From Clostridiales bacterium (GTDB lineage: Bacteria; Bacillota; Clostridia; Christensenellales; Borkfalkiaceae), in NCBI GenBank assembly GCA_015055655.1, contig SVHW01000007.1:23362-87361 (forward strand): a DNA stretch of 64,000 nucleotides. Direction: 5' to 3'. The notes below the pieces were generated by a model, which was not told where the DNA came from, made no database searches, and worked only from the letters and a program-made list of their open reading frames with translations. The number at the start of each line of letters is the position of its first letter. Position 1 is the stretch's first letter. A program made the position numbers and the translations under genes. Positions 51,943 to 59,935 of this stretch are shown piece after piece.

Positions 51943-52485
51943 TTATTGCGTGACGATTACCTGCGCGTAACGCAAAATTTTATCGCCCTTTTTATAGCCT
52001 TTTACGTACACCTGCTTTACGACGCCGCTTTCTTCGCCCTCGTCTGCCGGCATTGCCATAATCGCTTCCGCAACGTCGGCGTTAAACGGTTCGCCCACGG
52101 GGTTGATTTCTTCTACGCCTTCCCCTTCCAGCACTTTTTTATACGCTTTCAGCACCATATCCACGCCTTGTTTCGTATTCTCGTCCGTGATAGACGTCAA
52201 CGCGCGTTCGAGGTTGTCCCCGATAGGGAAAAGCGCGGACAAAACGTCGTTTCTGCCCTCGTTATAGCGTTGCGCCGCTTGGTTTTGCGTACGGCGACGG
52301 TAGTTTTCGTATTCTGCCGTGACCGCGTACCATTTCCGCTTGTTTTCTTCCGCTTCTTCCAAGGCTTTGGCGAGTTCTTCTGCCTTTTTACCGCACTTTT
52401 TCTTTTCCGTCTTTTCTTCCTTTTTCTCGCAAACGGGTTCTTGCGCTTGCTCTTTTATCTCTTCTTGCAATTCTTCGTTTTCCAT
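51943..52485 (-). CDS. grpE: nucleotide exchange factor GrpE
   Basis: 180 residues. A charged N-terminal coiled coil rich in Glu/Lys (about 1-70) is followed by the core NYRRRTQNQAAQRYNEGRNDVLSALFPIGDNLERAL and the C-terminal wing (AIMAMPADE, KGYKKGDKILRYAQVIV). It releases ADP from DnaK. Normally it sits in hrcA-grpE-dnaK-dnaJ. Here it follows yhbY and is followed by a terminator, so it is separated from that operon and no CIRCE element is seen. Confidence 0.95.
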   Translation of the reverse strand: MENEELQEEIKEQAQEPVCEKKEEKTEKKKCGKKAEELAKALEEAEENKRKWYAVTAEYENYRRRTQNQAAQRYNEGRNDVLSALFPIGDNLERALTSITDENTKQGVDMVLKAYKKVLEGEGVEEINPVGEPFNADVAEAIMAMPADEGEESGVVKQVYVKGYKKGDKILRYAQVIVTQ

Positions 52486-52548
52486 AATCTCAACCGACCT
52501 TATTTTCGTTACTTTTATTTATAACACCTTTTTCGCCATTTCAAACGC

Positions 52549-52863
52549 TTAAATTTCTAAATGCGCAAAATTTTGACGGGAAGAATAACGGTAAAATATC
52601 GCCTTTCTACCAATGACCGCCACGGGCACGGCGTCCAACAGTTCCGCCACGTTATCCGCAAGATTTCTTACGTCGTCGTCAGCCGTTTCCAAGATATGAA
52701 CCTTGATAATTTCGCGCGCTTCCAACGCGTCCGACAACGTTTTTAACAAGTTGTCCGTAATGCCGCCTTTCCCGATTTGCGTAATGGGGGATAAGTTCGC
52801 CGCAAGCGATTTTAATTTGCTTCTCTGTTTGCTCGTGATATTTTCGTTCGTGATAATATTCAT
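52549..52863 (-). CDS. yhbY: YhbY family RNA-binding ribosome assembly protein
   Basis: 104 residues from the ATG preceded by AAGGAAAAC. It is a CRS1/YhbY (CRM) domain: TSKQRSKLKSLAANLSPITQIGKGGITDNLLKTL, then REIIKVHIL and GRKAIFYRYS. It associates with the large ribosomal subunit precursor. A second start with the same ribosome site lies in frame at 52956 because the leader is duplicated; that would add 31 residues encoded by a dispersed repeat. The shorter form has the family's normal length. Order obg-yhbY is conserved in Firmicutes. Confidence 0.92.
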   Translation of the reverse strand: MNIITNENITSKQRSKLKSLAANLSPITQIGKGGITDNLLKTLSDALEAREIIKVHILETADDDVRNLADNVAELLDAVPVAVIGRKAIFYRYSSRQNFAHLEI

Positions 52864-53042
52864 AGTGTTTTCCTTATTGATGTTTTTTTTCTCGATAACG
52901 CTACATACAAGCGATACCGATAGATAGAAAGATTTGGGGGCGGAGGCTCTCCGCATGTTTTCCTTATTGATGTTTTTTGTCGATAACGCTACATACAAGC
53001 GATATCGATAGATAGAAAGATTTGGGGGCGGAGGCTCTCCGC
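52861..53042. repeat. tandem duplication of the yhbY leader containing a dispersed repeat
   Basis: Two adjacent copies of about 90 bp (52861-52953 and 52954-53042). Each has the yhbY ribosome site, an ATG or its remnant, and the element with CGCTACATACAAGCGAT and GATAGAAAGATTTGGGGGCGG. Its CGATAACGCT / AGCGATATCG arms form a hairpin with one mismatch. A third copy of the element lies next to ligA at about 16190-16247. The next 118 bp up to obg (53043-53160) hold a GTGTAC/GTACAC hairpin and no gene. Confidence 0.85.
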
Positions 53043-53160
53043 AAACGGTGTAGATACGAGCAAGACAATGCGCGCGAGTATTTTGTGACGGGAGTGTACA
53101 AAGCGTACACGACCGAGCAAAAACGCAACGCGACGAAGTATTGCAACGTACATACGTCGT

Positions 53161-54441
53161 TTAGGGGATAAAGTCAAATTCGACGTCGCCGATAGATACG
53201 GTATCCCCTTCCTTACAGCCCATTTTCGAGAGTTCTTTAATAACGCCGCGAAGACGCAATACTTTTTGGAAATACTGCATAGAATCGGGGTTGTTCAATA
53301 CGACGTTTCGGCAAAGCATATCGATAAGTCCGCCAACGACCACGTACACGCCGTCGTCGTCTTGGAAAATTTCAAAGCTCAAATCCTCGTTCGCCTTATA
53401 TTCGAATTCTTCTTCCACGGGCACGGGTTCTACGGGCGGCAGCGTGTCGAGCACCGCAAAAATGCCTTCCAAAAGCTCCCTCGTGCCTTCACCCGACAAC
53501 GCCGTGATGGGGAAGATTTTATATTTTCTGCCAAATTTCTTTTTGAACGCTTTGAGGTTGTCTTCTGCGCCGTATATGTCGCATTTATTGCAAACGACGA
53601 TTTGCGGAAGCGAAGCCAGCACCTCGCTGTATTCCTTCAATTCCTCGTTGATTTTCTTGAAATCCTCAATCGGGTCGCGCCCCTCGCAACCGGAAATATC
53701 GATTACGTGGCAAAGCATACGGGTACGTTCGATATGTCTAAGGAAATCGTGCCCCAAGCCCGCGCCCTGCGCCGCACCTTCGATAAGACCGGGGATATCC
53801 GCCGCCACGAACGATTTTTCGTAGTAGCGCACCACGCCAAGATTGGGCGAAAGCGTCGTGAAATGGTAGTTGGCAATCTTCGGCCGAGCCGCAGAAATTT
53901 TGGAAAGCAACGTGCTCTTTCCCACGTTGGGAAAACCCACAAAGCCGACGTCGGCGATTACTTTCATTTCCAAGATGACGTAATGTTGTTTTACCTTTTC
54001 GCCCTTTTGCGCAAAGTTGGGTGCGTGCCGTCTTGCCGTCGTGAAACGAACGTTGCCTTTGCCGCCGTTGCCACCGCGCGCCACCAACACTTTTTGCCCG
54101 TCTTCAAATACGTCGCAAATCAACCTGCCGCTTTCTTCGTCGCGAACGAGCGTACCCAAAGGCACTTTGATAAACACGTCCTTACCACTCTTGCCAAAAC
54201 AACGGTTCGTGCCGCCAATTTCGCCGTTTTCCGCGATAAAACGGGAAGTGAAACGGAAGGGAAACAAGTCGTTCATATCCTTATCCCCAACGAAATAAAT
54301 ATCGCCGCCTTTACCGCCGTCGCCGCCGTCCGGGCCGCACGCAGGCTTGCCCTTGAACGCCTTAAACGAGTTCATCCCGTCGCCGCCGTCGCCTGCCTTG
54401 ATTAAAATTTTCACTTTGTCGGTAAATTCCACCGTTGCCAT
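53161..54441 (-). CDS. obg: GTPase Obg/CgtA
   Basis: 426 residues. Obg-fold N-terminus rich in glycine (GDGGDGMNSFKAFKG, GGDGGKGGDIYFVG), G domain with GFPNVGKSTLLS, DIPGLIEGA and NKCD, and a C-terminal OCT domain (about 345-426). It is involved in large-subunit assembly and stress control. AAGGA precedes the ATG. rplU and rpmA, its usual upstream partners, are not adjacent; prfA is. Confidence 0.97.
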   Translation of the reverse strand: MATVEFTDKVKILIKAGDGGDGMNSFKAFKGKPACGPDGGDGGKGGDIYFVGDKDMNDLFPFRFTSRFIAENGEIGGTNRCFGKSGKDVFIKVPLGTLVRDEESGRLICDVFEDGQKVLVARGGNGGKGNVRFTTARRHAPNFAQKGEKVKQHYVILEMKVIADVGFVGFPNVGKSTLLSKISAARPKIANYHFTTLSPNLGVVRYYEKSFVAADIPGLIEGAAQGAGLGHDFLRHIERTRMLCHVIDISGCEGRDPIEDFKKINEELKEYSEVLASLPQIVVCNKCDIYGAEDNLKAFKKKFGRKYKIFPITALSGEGTRELLEGIFAVLDTLPPVEPVPVEEEFEYKANEDLSFEIFQDDDGVYVVVGGLIDMLCRNVVLNNPDSMQYFQKVLRLRGVIKELSKMGCKEGDTVSIGDVEFDFIP

Positions 54442-54476
54442 AATAAAAAATCCTTATTTGTATAATTCTAAGTATA

Positions 54477-54505
54477 AGTATACCAAACCGCTTGGAAAAA
54501 ATCAA
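54477..54505 (-). promoter_or_regulatory. promoter of obg
   Basis: Minus strand: TTGATT, 17-bp spacer, TATACT, about 35 bp before the obg ATG. Confidence 0.65.
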
Positions 54506-54537
54506 TAAAAAAACAGGGCAAGCCCCTGTTTTTTATC
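54505..54537 (-). terminator. prfA terminator
   Basis: AAAAAACAGGG / CCCTGTTTTTT hairpin directly after the prfA stop, with a T-run on the minus strand. Confidence 0.9.
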
Positions 54538-54538
54538 T

Positions 54539-55609
54539 TTAATTTTCTTGGCTGGCAAGCAACGCTTCTCTATCCGCTATCGCAAGCGCCTCTACCATAG
54601 AGTCGATATCCCCCGTCATAAACGCGTCGAGATTGTATTGGCTGAGCCCGATTCTGTGGTCGGTAACGCGGCTTTGCGGGAAATTGTACGTACGGATACG
54701 TTCGCTTCTGTCCCCCGTGCCTACCATACTGCGACGGTTTTCTTCCCTCTCCTTCGCGTTTTGTCCGTTATAAAAATCGTAGATACGAGAACGCAATACT
54801 TTGAAAGCGCGTTCTTTGTTTTTCAGCTGAGAACGCTCGTCCTGACAGGTAACCACAATCCCCGTCGGGAAGTGCGTAATGCGCACGGCAGACGCCACTT
54901 TATTGACGTTTTGTCCACCTGCCCCGCCTGAGTGGAAGATATCGATACGTATATCTTTATCATTGATTTCCACCTCTACTTCTTCCGCTTCGGGAAGTAC
55001 CGCCACCGTTGCCGCAGACGTATGCACGCGGCCTTGCGTTTCCGTCGCCGGCACGCGTTGAACGCGGTGTACGCCGCTTTCGTATTTTAACAGTTTATAC
55101 GCGCCTGCGCCCGTAACTGCGTAAATCGCTTCTTTCACGCCGCCCAACTCGGTTGCGTTGACGTCGATTTCTTCTACGCGAAGCCTATGCGCCGCGCAAT
55201 AGTTTTGATACATACGGCAAAGTTCGCCTGCAAACAGCGCCGCCTCTTCGCCGCCCGTGCCTGCGCGCACTTCCAAAATACAACTTCTTTCGTCGTTTTT
55301 GTCCTTGGGCAGGAGCAAAATTTTTAATTCGCCGAGCAATACGGCGAGCTTGTCTTTACAATCGTACGCCTCCGCCGCAAAGAGTTTTCGCATTTCCGCG
55401 TCCGTTTCCGTTTCCGCCAATTCGAAAGCGTCTTGCATTTGCCGTTCCGTTTCCAAATATTCCACGTACTTTTGCGCCGTTTCCGTCAAATCTGCCTGTT
55501 CTTTGGAATATTTTTGCCAAACGCTCATATCTGCAATCACTTCGCTGTCGGCGAGTTTTTCGGATAAAAATTCGTACCGTTTTAAAATTCCGTCGAGTTT
55601 TTTCAGCAT
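54539..55609 (-). CDS. prfA: peptide chain release factor 1
   Basis: 356 residues. It recognises UAA and UAG. The PxT tripeptide anticodon is PAT in VQRVPATETQGRVHTSA, and the catalytic GGQ is in HSGGAGGQNVNKV. It starts 11 bp after the PrmC fusion stop, with GGAGG between. PrmC methylates the Gln of this GGQ, so modifier and target are co-expressed. Confidence 0.98.
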   Translation of the reverse strand: MLKKLDGILKRYEFLSEKLADSEVIADMSVWQKYSKEQADLTETAQKYVEYLETERQMQDAFELAETETDAEMRKLFAAEAYDCKDKLAVLLGELKILLLPKDKNDERSCILEVRAGTGGEEAALFAGELCRMYQNYCAAHRLRVEEIDVNATELGGVKEAIYAVTGAGAYKLLKYESGVHRVQRVPATETQGRVHTSAATVAVLPEAEEVEVEINDKDIRIDIFHSGGAGGQNVNKVASAVRITHFPTGIVVTCQDERSQLKNKERAFKVLRSRIYDFYNGQNAKEREENRRSMVGTGDRSERIRTYNFPQSRVTDHRIGLSQYNLDAFMTGDIDSMVEALAIADREALLASQEN

Positions 55610-55620
55610 AACGCCTCCGC

Positions 55621-57462
55621 TTAAATGACCACTTTTACGTATCTATCCACGCCGTTGAAATCTTTGATGATTACTGCGTAATCAACGCCTTTGAACATAC
55701 GGATTATCTCTTCGGCTTCGCCTGCGCCTACTTCCATAATCAGCATCCCGTTGCGGTTGAGATATTTCGTCGCGTCTTTGGCAATTTTGCGATAGATATC
55801 CAACCCGTCAACGCCGCCGTCTAACGCAAGGCGCGGCTCGAAATCGCGCACTTCTTTTTGCAACGTTTCAATGTCTGCCGTGGGAATATACGGGGGGTTG
55901 CTGACGATAATATCAAATCTACCGCGCACACGCTTGAATAAATCCGATTGCACGAAGGTAATCTCTGCGCCGTTGGCTTCCGCGTTTTCTTGCGCCACCG
56001 CCAAAGCGTCTTCGCTGATATCTACCGCCGTCACCTTTACGGGCGTGCCACGTTTCTCCATTTCTTTATACACCGCCACCGCGATAGCGCCGCTGCCCGT
56101 GCATAAATCGAGAATATGATGCCCCTCTTCCGCCGCACCGAGCACCAAAGAAGCGAGTTCTTCCGTTTCAGGACGGGGTATCAATACCCTTTCGTCCACT
56201 TTGATTTTATATCCGTAAAAATCGGTGTCGCCGATAATATACCAAAGCGGCCTACCCGTTAAACGCTCGTCTGCAATCCCAATAATCTTTTTGGCTTGCG
56301 ATACTTTTAAAATATATTCTTCCGTCGCCACCGCGCTTTTGGGCATATCCAAAACGAGCGCGAAAATCCACTCCGCTTCGTCCTCTTCGATATCCGCCGC
56401 CGCAAAACGTCTTTTCGTGTTTTTCAAAAGCGCGCTCATTTTGCCACTCGTGGCGAATACCTTTTCGGGAATCGTAGGGTCTGCTTCCATCTCCAAAACG
56501 GTATGAAACGCGGCGATTGCGCACTCTATCATATCGTCGGCAGGTTCTTTCGTCGTCAAACGTTGCAACAATAACCCGGGCGCTTTGAATATCAAGAAAA
56601 ATTTACTTTTCGTCTTGGAAAGCAACCGCAAAATTTCGTAGGAAATACCTGCGACAACGGGCAACATCAATAACTTGAACGCAAAGCGGATAATGCCGTT
56701 TGCCGTATCGTTAGAGGTGTACAACCATCTCGCCACTACGATATTCGCAAGAGAGAAAACGATGATGGAAACCACCATAACCAAGAATAAAAACGTCGTG
56801 CCGCATCTATCGTGTACGCGAGAACATTTTTTAACGTTTGCTACCGTGAGTTGTTCCCCTTTTTCATAACAAGCTATCGTTTTATGTTCTGCGCCGTGAT
56901 ACATAAAAACTCGTTTCAACGAGGGAATCAACGCAATCAACACGACGTATAAAATGAATATCGTCAAACGAATACCGCCCTCGACGAGGTTAAACCACAC
57001 CCCCGTCCAGCCGTGACTGGTCTTATCGAAAATATGCGTCGGCAAAAAGCCCGTAATCCATTGCGGCAGCAATATGAAAATGACGATGGCAAGCCCGATA
57101 CCCAAAACGATGGAAACCCAATTGAGAATATCCCCCAAATGAATTTTACATTTTTCGTTTAACCATTTTTCCGCTTTGGAAGGTTGGTCGTCGTCGCCTG
57201 CCGCCACGTCTGCGCTGCGCATCAAAATACGGTTGCCGTCGATGAGCGAACGGACAAAGTTTACGACGCCACGAACAAACGGCCAACGGGAAAAGCCCTT
57301 CTTCTTTTTGGGCTGCGCAAGACGTTCCGATTCGATTTGAACTTTCCCCTCAGGGTCGCGTACGGCGGTTGCCATTGCGCCTTTGCCGCGCATCATAACC
57401 CCTTCGATAACCGCTTGTCCACCAATGGACGCGCATTGTTGCTTTTTTTGTTTGTTCTTCAT
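55621..57462 (-). CDS. prmC: fusion of DUF1385 membrane protein and release-factor glutamine methyltransferase PrmC
   Basis: 613 residues. Residues 1-330 are DUF1385: GGQAVIEGVMMRGKG, several transmembrane segments (WVSIVLGIGLAIVIFILLP, LTIFILYVVLIALIP, FLFLVMVVSIIVFSLANIV) and the conserved YHGAEHKTI. Residues about 335-613 are PrmC: N-terminal helical domain, VLIPRPETEELA, LDLCTGSGAIAVAV, and the catalytic NPPY in IIVSNPPYIP. The two are normally separate neighbouring genes between rpmE and prfA. Here they are one reading frame, which would tether the methyltransferase to the membrane. Confidence 0.93.
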   Translation of the reverse strand: MKNKQKKQQCASIGGQAVIEGVMMRGKGAMATAVRDPEGKVQIESERLAQPKKKKGFSRWPFVRGVVNFVRSLIDGNRILMRSADVAAGDDDQPSKAEKWLNEKCKIHLGDILNWVSIVLGIGLAIVIFILLPQWITGFLPTHIFDKTSHGWTGVWFNLVEGGIRLTIFILYVVLIALIPSLKRVFMYHGAEHKTIACYEKGEQLTVANVKKCSRVHDRCGTTFLFLVMVVSIIVFSLANIVVARWLYTSNDTANGIIRFAFKLLMLPVVAGISYEILRLLSKTKSKFFLIFKAPGLLLQRLTTKEPADDMIECAIAAFHTVLEMEADPTIPEKVFATSGKMSALLKNTKRRFAAADIEEDEAEWIFALVLDMPKSAVATEEYILKVSQAKKIIGIADERLTGRPLWYIIGDTDFYGYKIKVDERVLIPRPETEELASLVLGAAEEGHHILDLCTGSGAIAVAVYKEMEKRGTPVKVTAVDISEDALAVAQENAEANGAEITFVQSDLFKRVRGRFDIIVSNPPYIPTADIETLQKEVRDFEPRLALDGGVDGLDIYRKIAKDATKYLNRNGMLIMEVGAGEAEEIIRMFKGVDYAVIIKDFNGVDRYVKVVI

Positions 57463-57501
57463 TGTTTCTACACCTAAAACTTTTAAGTAAACTCAAACAA
57501 A

Positions 57502-57536
57502 GTAAAAAGGCTTTAAGACACCGCGCCTTAAAGCCC
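57502..57536 (-). terminator. rpmE terminator
   Basis: GGCTTTAAG / CTTAAAGCC hairpin after the rpmE stop; TTTTT on the minus strand. Confidence 0.85.
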
Positions 57537-57544
57537 TTGCTTTT

Positions 57545-57748
57545 TTACATACCGTATCTCTTCTTGAACTTATCGATACGTCCACCGGTATCAACCAACT
57601 TCTGCTTACCCGTGAAGAAAGGGTGACAGTTGCTGCAGATATCCACTTTCAACACTTCGCAATCTTTCGTCGTGCCGGTCTTAAACGTAGCGCCGCAAGC
57701 GCAGGTAACCGTTACTTCGTGATAATTGGGATGAATGTCCGCTTTCAT
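57545..57748 (-). CDS. rpmE: 50S ribosomal protein L31
   Basis: 67 residues, zinc-binding (C+) type: [52 protein letters not shown] precedes the ATG. It is expressed from its own promoter ahead of the DUF1385-PrmC and prfA genes. Confidence 0.97.
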   Translation of the reverse strand: MKADIHPNYHEVTVTCACGATFKTGTTKDCEVLKVDICSNCHPFFTGKQKLVDTGGRIDKFKKRYGM

Positions 57749-57791
57749 ATTTTCACCTCGCTGTTCGTTATTTTCATTTCAATGCTTTCCA

Positions 57792-57820
57792 ATTATACCG
57801 CTTTTTTTTTGCTTCGTCAA
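57792..57820 (-). promoter_or_regulatory. promoter of rpmE
   Basis: Minus strand: TTGACG, 17-bp spacer, TATAAT. Confidence 0.8.
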
Positions 57821-57850
57821 CTGTTTTTACGCCCAAATTATAAAAAATAC

Positions 57851-57879
57851 TTGCAAATTTATTGAAAATGCGTTATACT
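57851..57879 (+). promoter_or_regulatory. promoter of the dehydrogenase gene
   Basis: TTGCAA, 17-bp spacer, TATACT, divergent from the rpmE promoter. The leader of about 70 nt contains GCGGG/CCGC pairing. Confidence 0.65.
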
Positions 57880-57957
57880 TATCTTGTTCACGTGAGAAGC
57901 GGGAAAAAACCGCGTTCAATCCCACCGCGCGGACAAAGAAAAGGAAACGAGAGATAT

Positions 57958-58956
57958 ATGAAAGCTTGGCAACTCGCTTATCCCCACAACCTACAACACG
58001 TTACTTCCCCTGATTTAAAATTGGAACAGGATAAAGTTAAAGTAAAAATTACCAAGGCCCTCCTTACCGAATCGGACGTCGCCGTCTATACCGGCGCAAT
58101 TAAAGTGAAACCCCCTTTTATCCCCGGTAGATTTGCCATCGGGCAAGTGACGGAAGTGGGCGAAGATTCGTTTATTAAAAAAGGCGAAAGGGTTTATTTG
58201 GCAGGCGTGACGGAAGACGAACTCTCTCCCGACGGCTTACGCGTTGCCGGCGAAACGACGGACGGGTTTTACCGTGACTTCGTCTTGGCTGGCGTGGACG
58301 ACGTATATCCCCTGCCCGCTTCCGTATCCGACGAGGCGGCTTTCCTCATCGACGCCATTGCCTTGGCAGAACGCGTAGTGGACGAAATGCAAGTGGACGT
58401 GGGGCAACATATCTTGGTGCTTGGCGGCGGTTTATACGCCAACGTACTTTGCCAAATTTTAATTTATCATAGAGCCGTGCCTATCTTAGCGGACAACAAC
58501 GCAGAACGCCTTGCCCGCGCAAAAAAAAGCGGCATCTATTATACCTTCCCCAACGACGAAACGTTGAAAGACAACGTCGTCAACGCAACGGGAGGCAAAT
58601 TTGCCGACGGCGCTGTGTATCTTGCATACGTTAACCGCAGCGAGCCTTCCGTGCTGTTCCCCCTCGTAAAAAGGGACGCGCCCGTCGCGTTTTGCGCGCC
58701 GACGTATAAAAGTTTACACGTCAATCTTGAATACGCGTTAAAAAATAACGTCACCATTAAAGGGATTACGGAAAGCAGAGAATTCGTTTCCACCGCCATC
58801 AACTTGCTTGCCAACAAAGCGGTGAACTACTCCGAATTCCCCTACCACAGCTTTCAGGAAGCAGACCTTCCCACACTGATGGAAAAATACGCGCAAATGA
58901 TTGAAAGCGGCGCGCCGTTGCCCGAACAGATGGACATCGTTAAATTTATTTTCTAA
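57958..58956 (+). CDS. MDR-superfamily zinc-type alcohol dehydrogenase-like protein
   Basis: 332 residues from the ATG at MKAWQLAYPHN, behind AAAAGGAAACGAGAG. An earlier in-frame ATG would place the start next to the promoter and lacks homology. GroES-like N-terminus (TKALLTESDVAVYTG, PFIPGRFAIGQVTEVG) and nucleotide-binding HILVLGGGLYANVLCQI. The usual catalytic-zinc Cys and His and the four structural-zinc cysteines are not apparent, so it is probably zinc-free or quinone-reductase-like. Substrate unknown. A phosphodiesterase gene follows after 10 bp. Confidence 0.82.
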   Translation: MKAWQLAYPHNLQHVTSPDLKLEQDKVKVKITKALLTESDVAVYTGAIKVKPPFIPGRFAIGQVTEVGEDSFIKKGERVYLAGVTEDELSPDGLRVAGETTDGFYRDFVLAGVDDVYPLPASVSDEAAFLIDAIALAERVVDEMQVDVGQHILVLGGGLYANVLCQILIYHRAVPILADNNAERLARAKKSGIYYTFPNDETLKDNVVNATGGKFADGAVYLAYVNRSEPSVLFPLVKRDAPVAFCAPTYKSLHVNLEYALKNNVTIKGITESREFVSTAINLLANKAVNYSEFPYHSFQEADLPTLMEKYAQMIESGAPLPEQMDIVKFIF

Positions 58957-58966
58957 TAGGTGAATT

Positions 58967-59518
58967 ATGCAAAAAATCCTTATCGCCTCCGATATTCACG
59001 GCTCGGCGTACTGGTGCGAATTGCTTTTACAAGCTTTTGAAAACGAAAACGCCGACAAGCTGCTGCTTCTCGGCGATTTGCTTTACCACGGCCCGAGGAA
59101 CGATTTCCCCGACGGATACGAGCCGAGAAAAGTCTTCGATATGCTCAACAAATACTCCGGTAAAATCACGGCGATTCGCGGCAACTGCGACAGCGAAGTG
59201 GACCAAATGGTGCTCGATTTCCCGATGCTTGCCGACTACGCGCTTGTCAGCGACGGCAATAAGACGCTGTTCGCCACACACGGGCATTTATTCAACGCGG
59301 AAAATCCCCCTCTGCTGAAAAAGGGCGACGCGCTGTTAAACGGACATTTCCACGCCCCGAGGGCGGAAGAACTGCCCAGCGGCGCGCTGTATATCAACTG
59401 CGGTTCGGTATCCCTGCCAAAAGACGGCACTCCGCACTCGTATATCGTCTACGAGGACGGGGAATTTACGTGGAAGGATTTGGAAACGGGCGGCATTTTC
59501 GATTGCGTGAAATTATAA
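58967..59518 (+). CDS. YfcE/MJ0936-family metallophosphoesterase
   Basis: 183 residues. Calcineurin-like metal motifs in order: SDIHG, LGDLLYHGPRN, RGNCDSEVD, THGH and NGHFH. These hydrolyse phosphodiesters; the natural substrate is uncertain. It is 10 bp after the dehydrogenase gene in the same transcript. An imperfect AAAAAACG...CGTTTTTT hairpin at about 59524-59560 may end the transcript. Confidence 0.92.
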   Translation: MQKILIASDIHGSAYWCELLLQAFENENADKLLLLGDLLYHGPRNDFPDGYEPRKVFDMLNKYSGKITAIRGNCDSEVDQMVLDFPMLADYALVSDGNKTLFATHGHLFNAENPPLLKKGDALLNGHFHAPRAEELPSGALYINCGSVSLPKDGTPHSYIVYEDGEFTWKDLETGGIFDCVKL

Positions 59519-59573
59519 CGGCGCGAAAAAACGCGGTTTATGAAAAAAACCGTTTTTTCCCTTTAACAAACGC

Positions 59574-59602
59574 TTGACAGTATCGAAAAAAAGTGATAAG
59601 AT
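59574..59602 (+). promoter_or_regulatory. promoter of the T-box/trpB unit
   Basis: TTGACA, 17-bp spacer, TAAGAT. Confidence 0.8.
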
Positions 59603-59608
59603 ATAGAC

Positions 59609-59895
59609 AATTTCATAGACAAACCGATGATTAAGAAGAGTATTTCCGTCATCCGTCGTCACAGAGAGCCGCCATCGCTGAAAAGCGGCACGACAAACGG
59701 GAAGAAATGGGCTTATGAGGGCGAACGAACGCGAAAGAAATTTCGTCAGTAGCAATCGACGGGGCTGCGCCCGTAACAGCGCAGAGCGTATGTCAGTACG
59801 TAGCAAGCGGACTTGAAAAAAGTCAATTTTGGGTGGCACCGCGGTAGAAATATCGTCCCGAAGCACGGGTATTTCCGTTCTTCGGGTTTTATTTT
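59609..59895 (+). promoter_or_regulatory. T-box riboswitch, probable tryptophan specifier
   Basis: A leader of about 285 nt with the conserved T-box GGGTGGCACCGCGG at 59831-59844. A terminator CCCGAA...TTCGGG with inner ACGG/CCGT and a T-run follows at 59857-59895. Stem I features are present: GAAGAGTA on the 5' side, an AGAGA element, and GAA-A-TGG followed by GCTTATGAG on the 3' side, which gives UGG (Trp) as specifier. Uncharged tRNA-Trp would stabilise the antiterminator and switch on the downstream TrpB-like gene. The UGG assignment is by eye. Confidence 0.88.
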
Positions 59896-59935
59896 GCCAC
59901 ACCACACGTCACACATTTTGATAGGAGAAAGGATT

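Noticed and set aside
53043..53160. Small minus-strand frames ahead of yhbY
   Set aside because: They translate dispersed-repeat DNA and an obg 3' hairpin; no independent ribosome site or family match.
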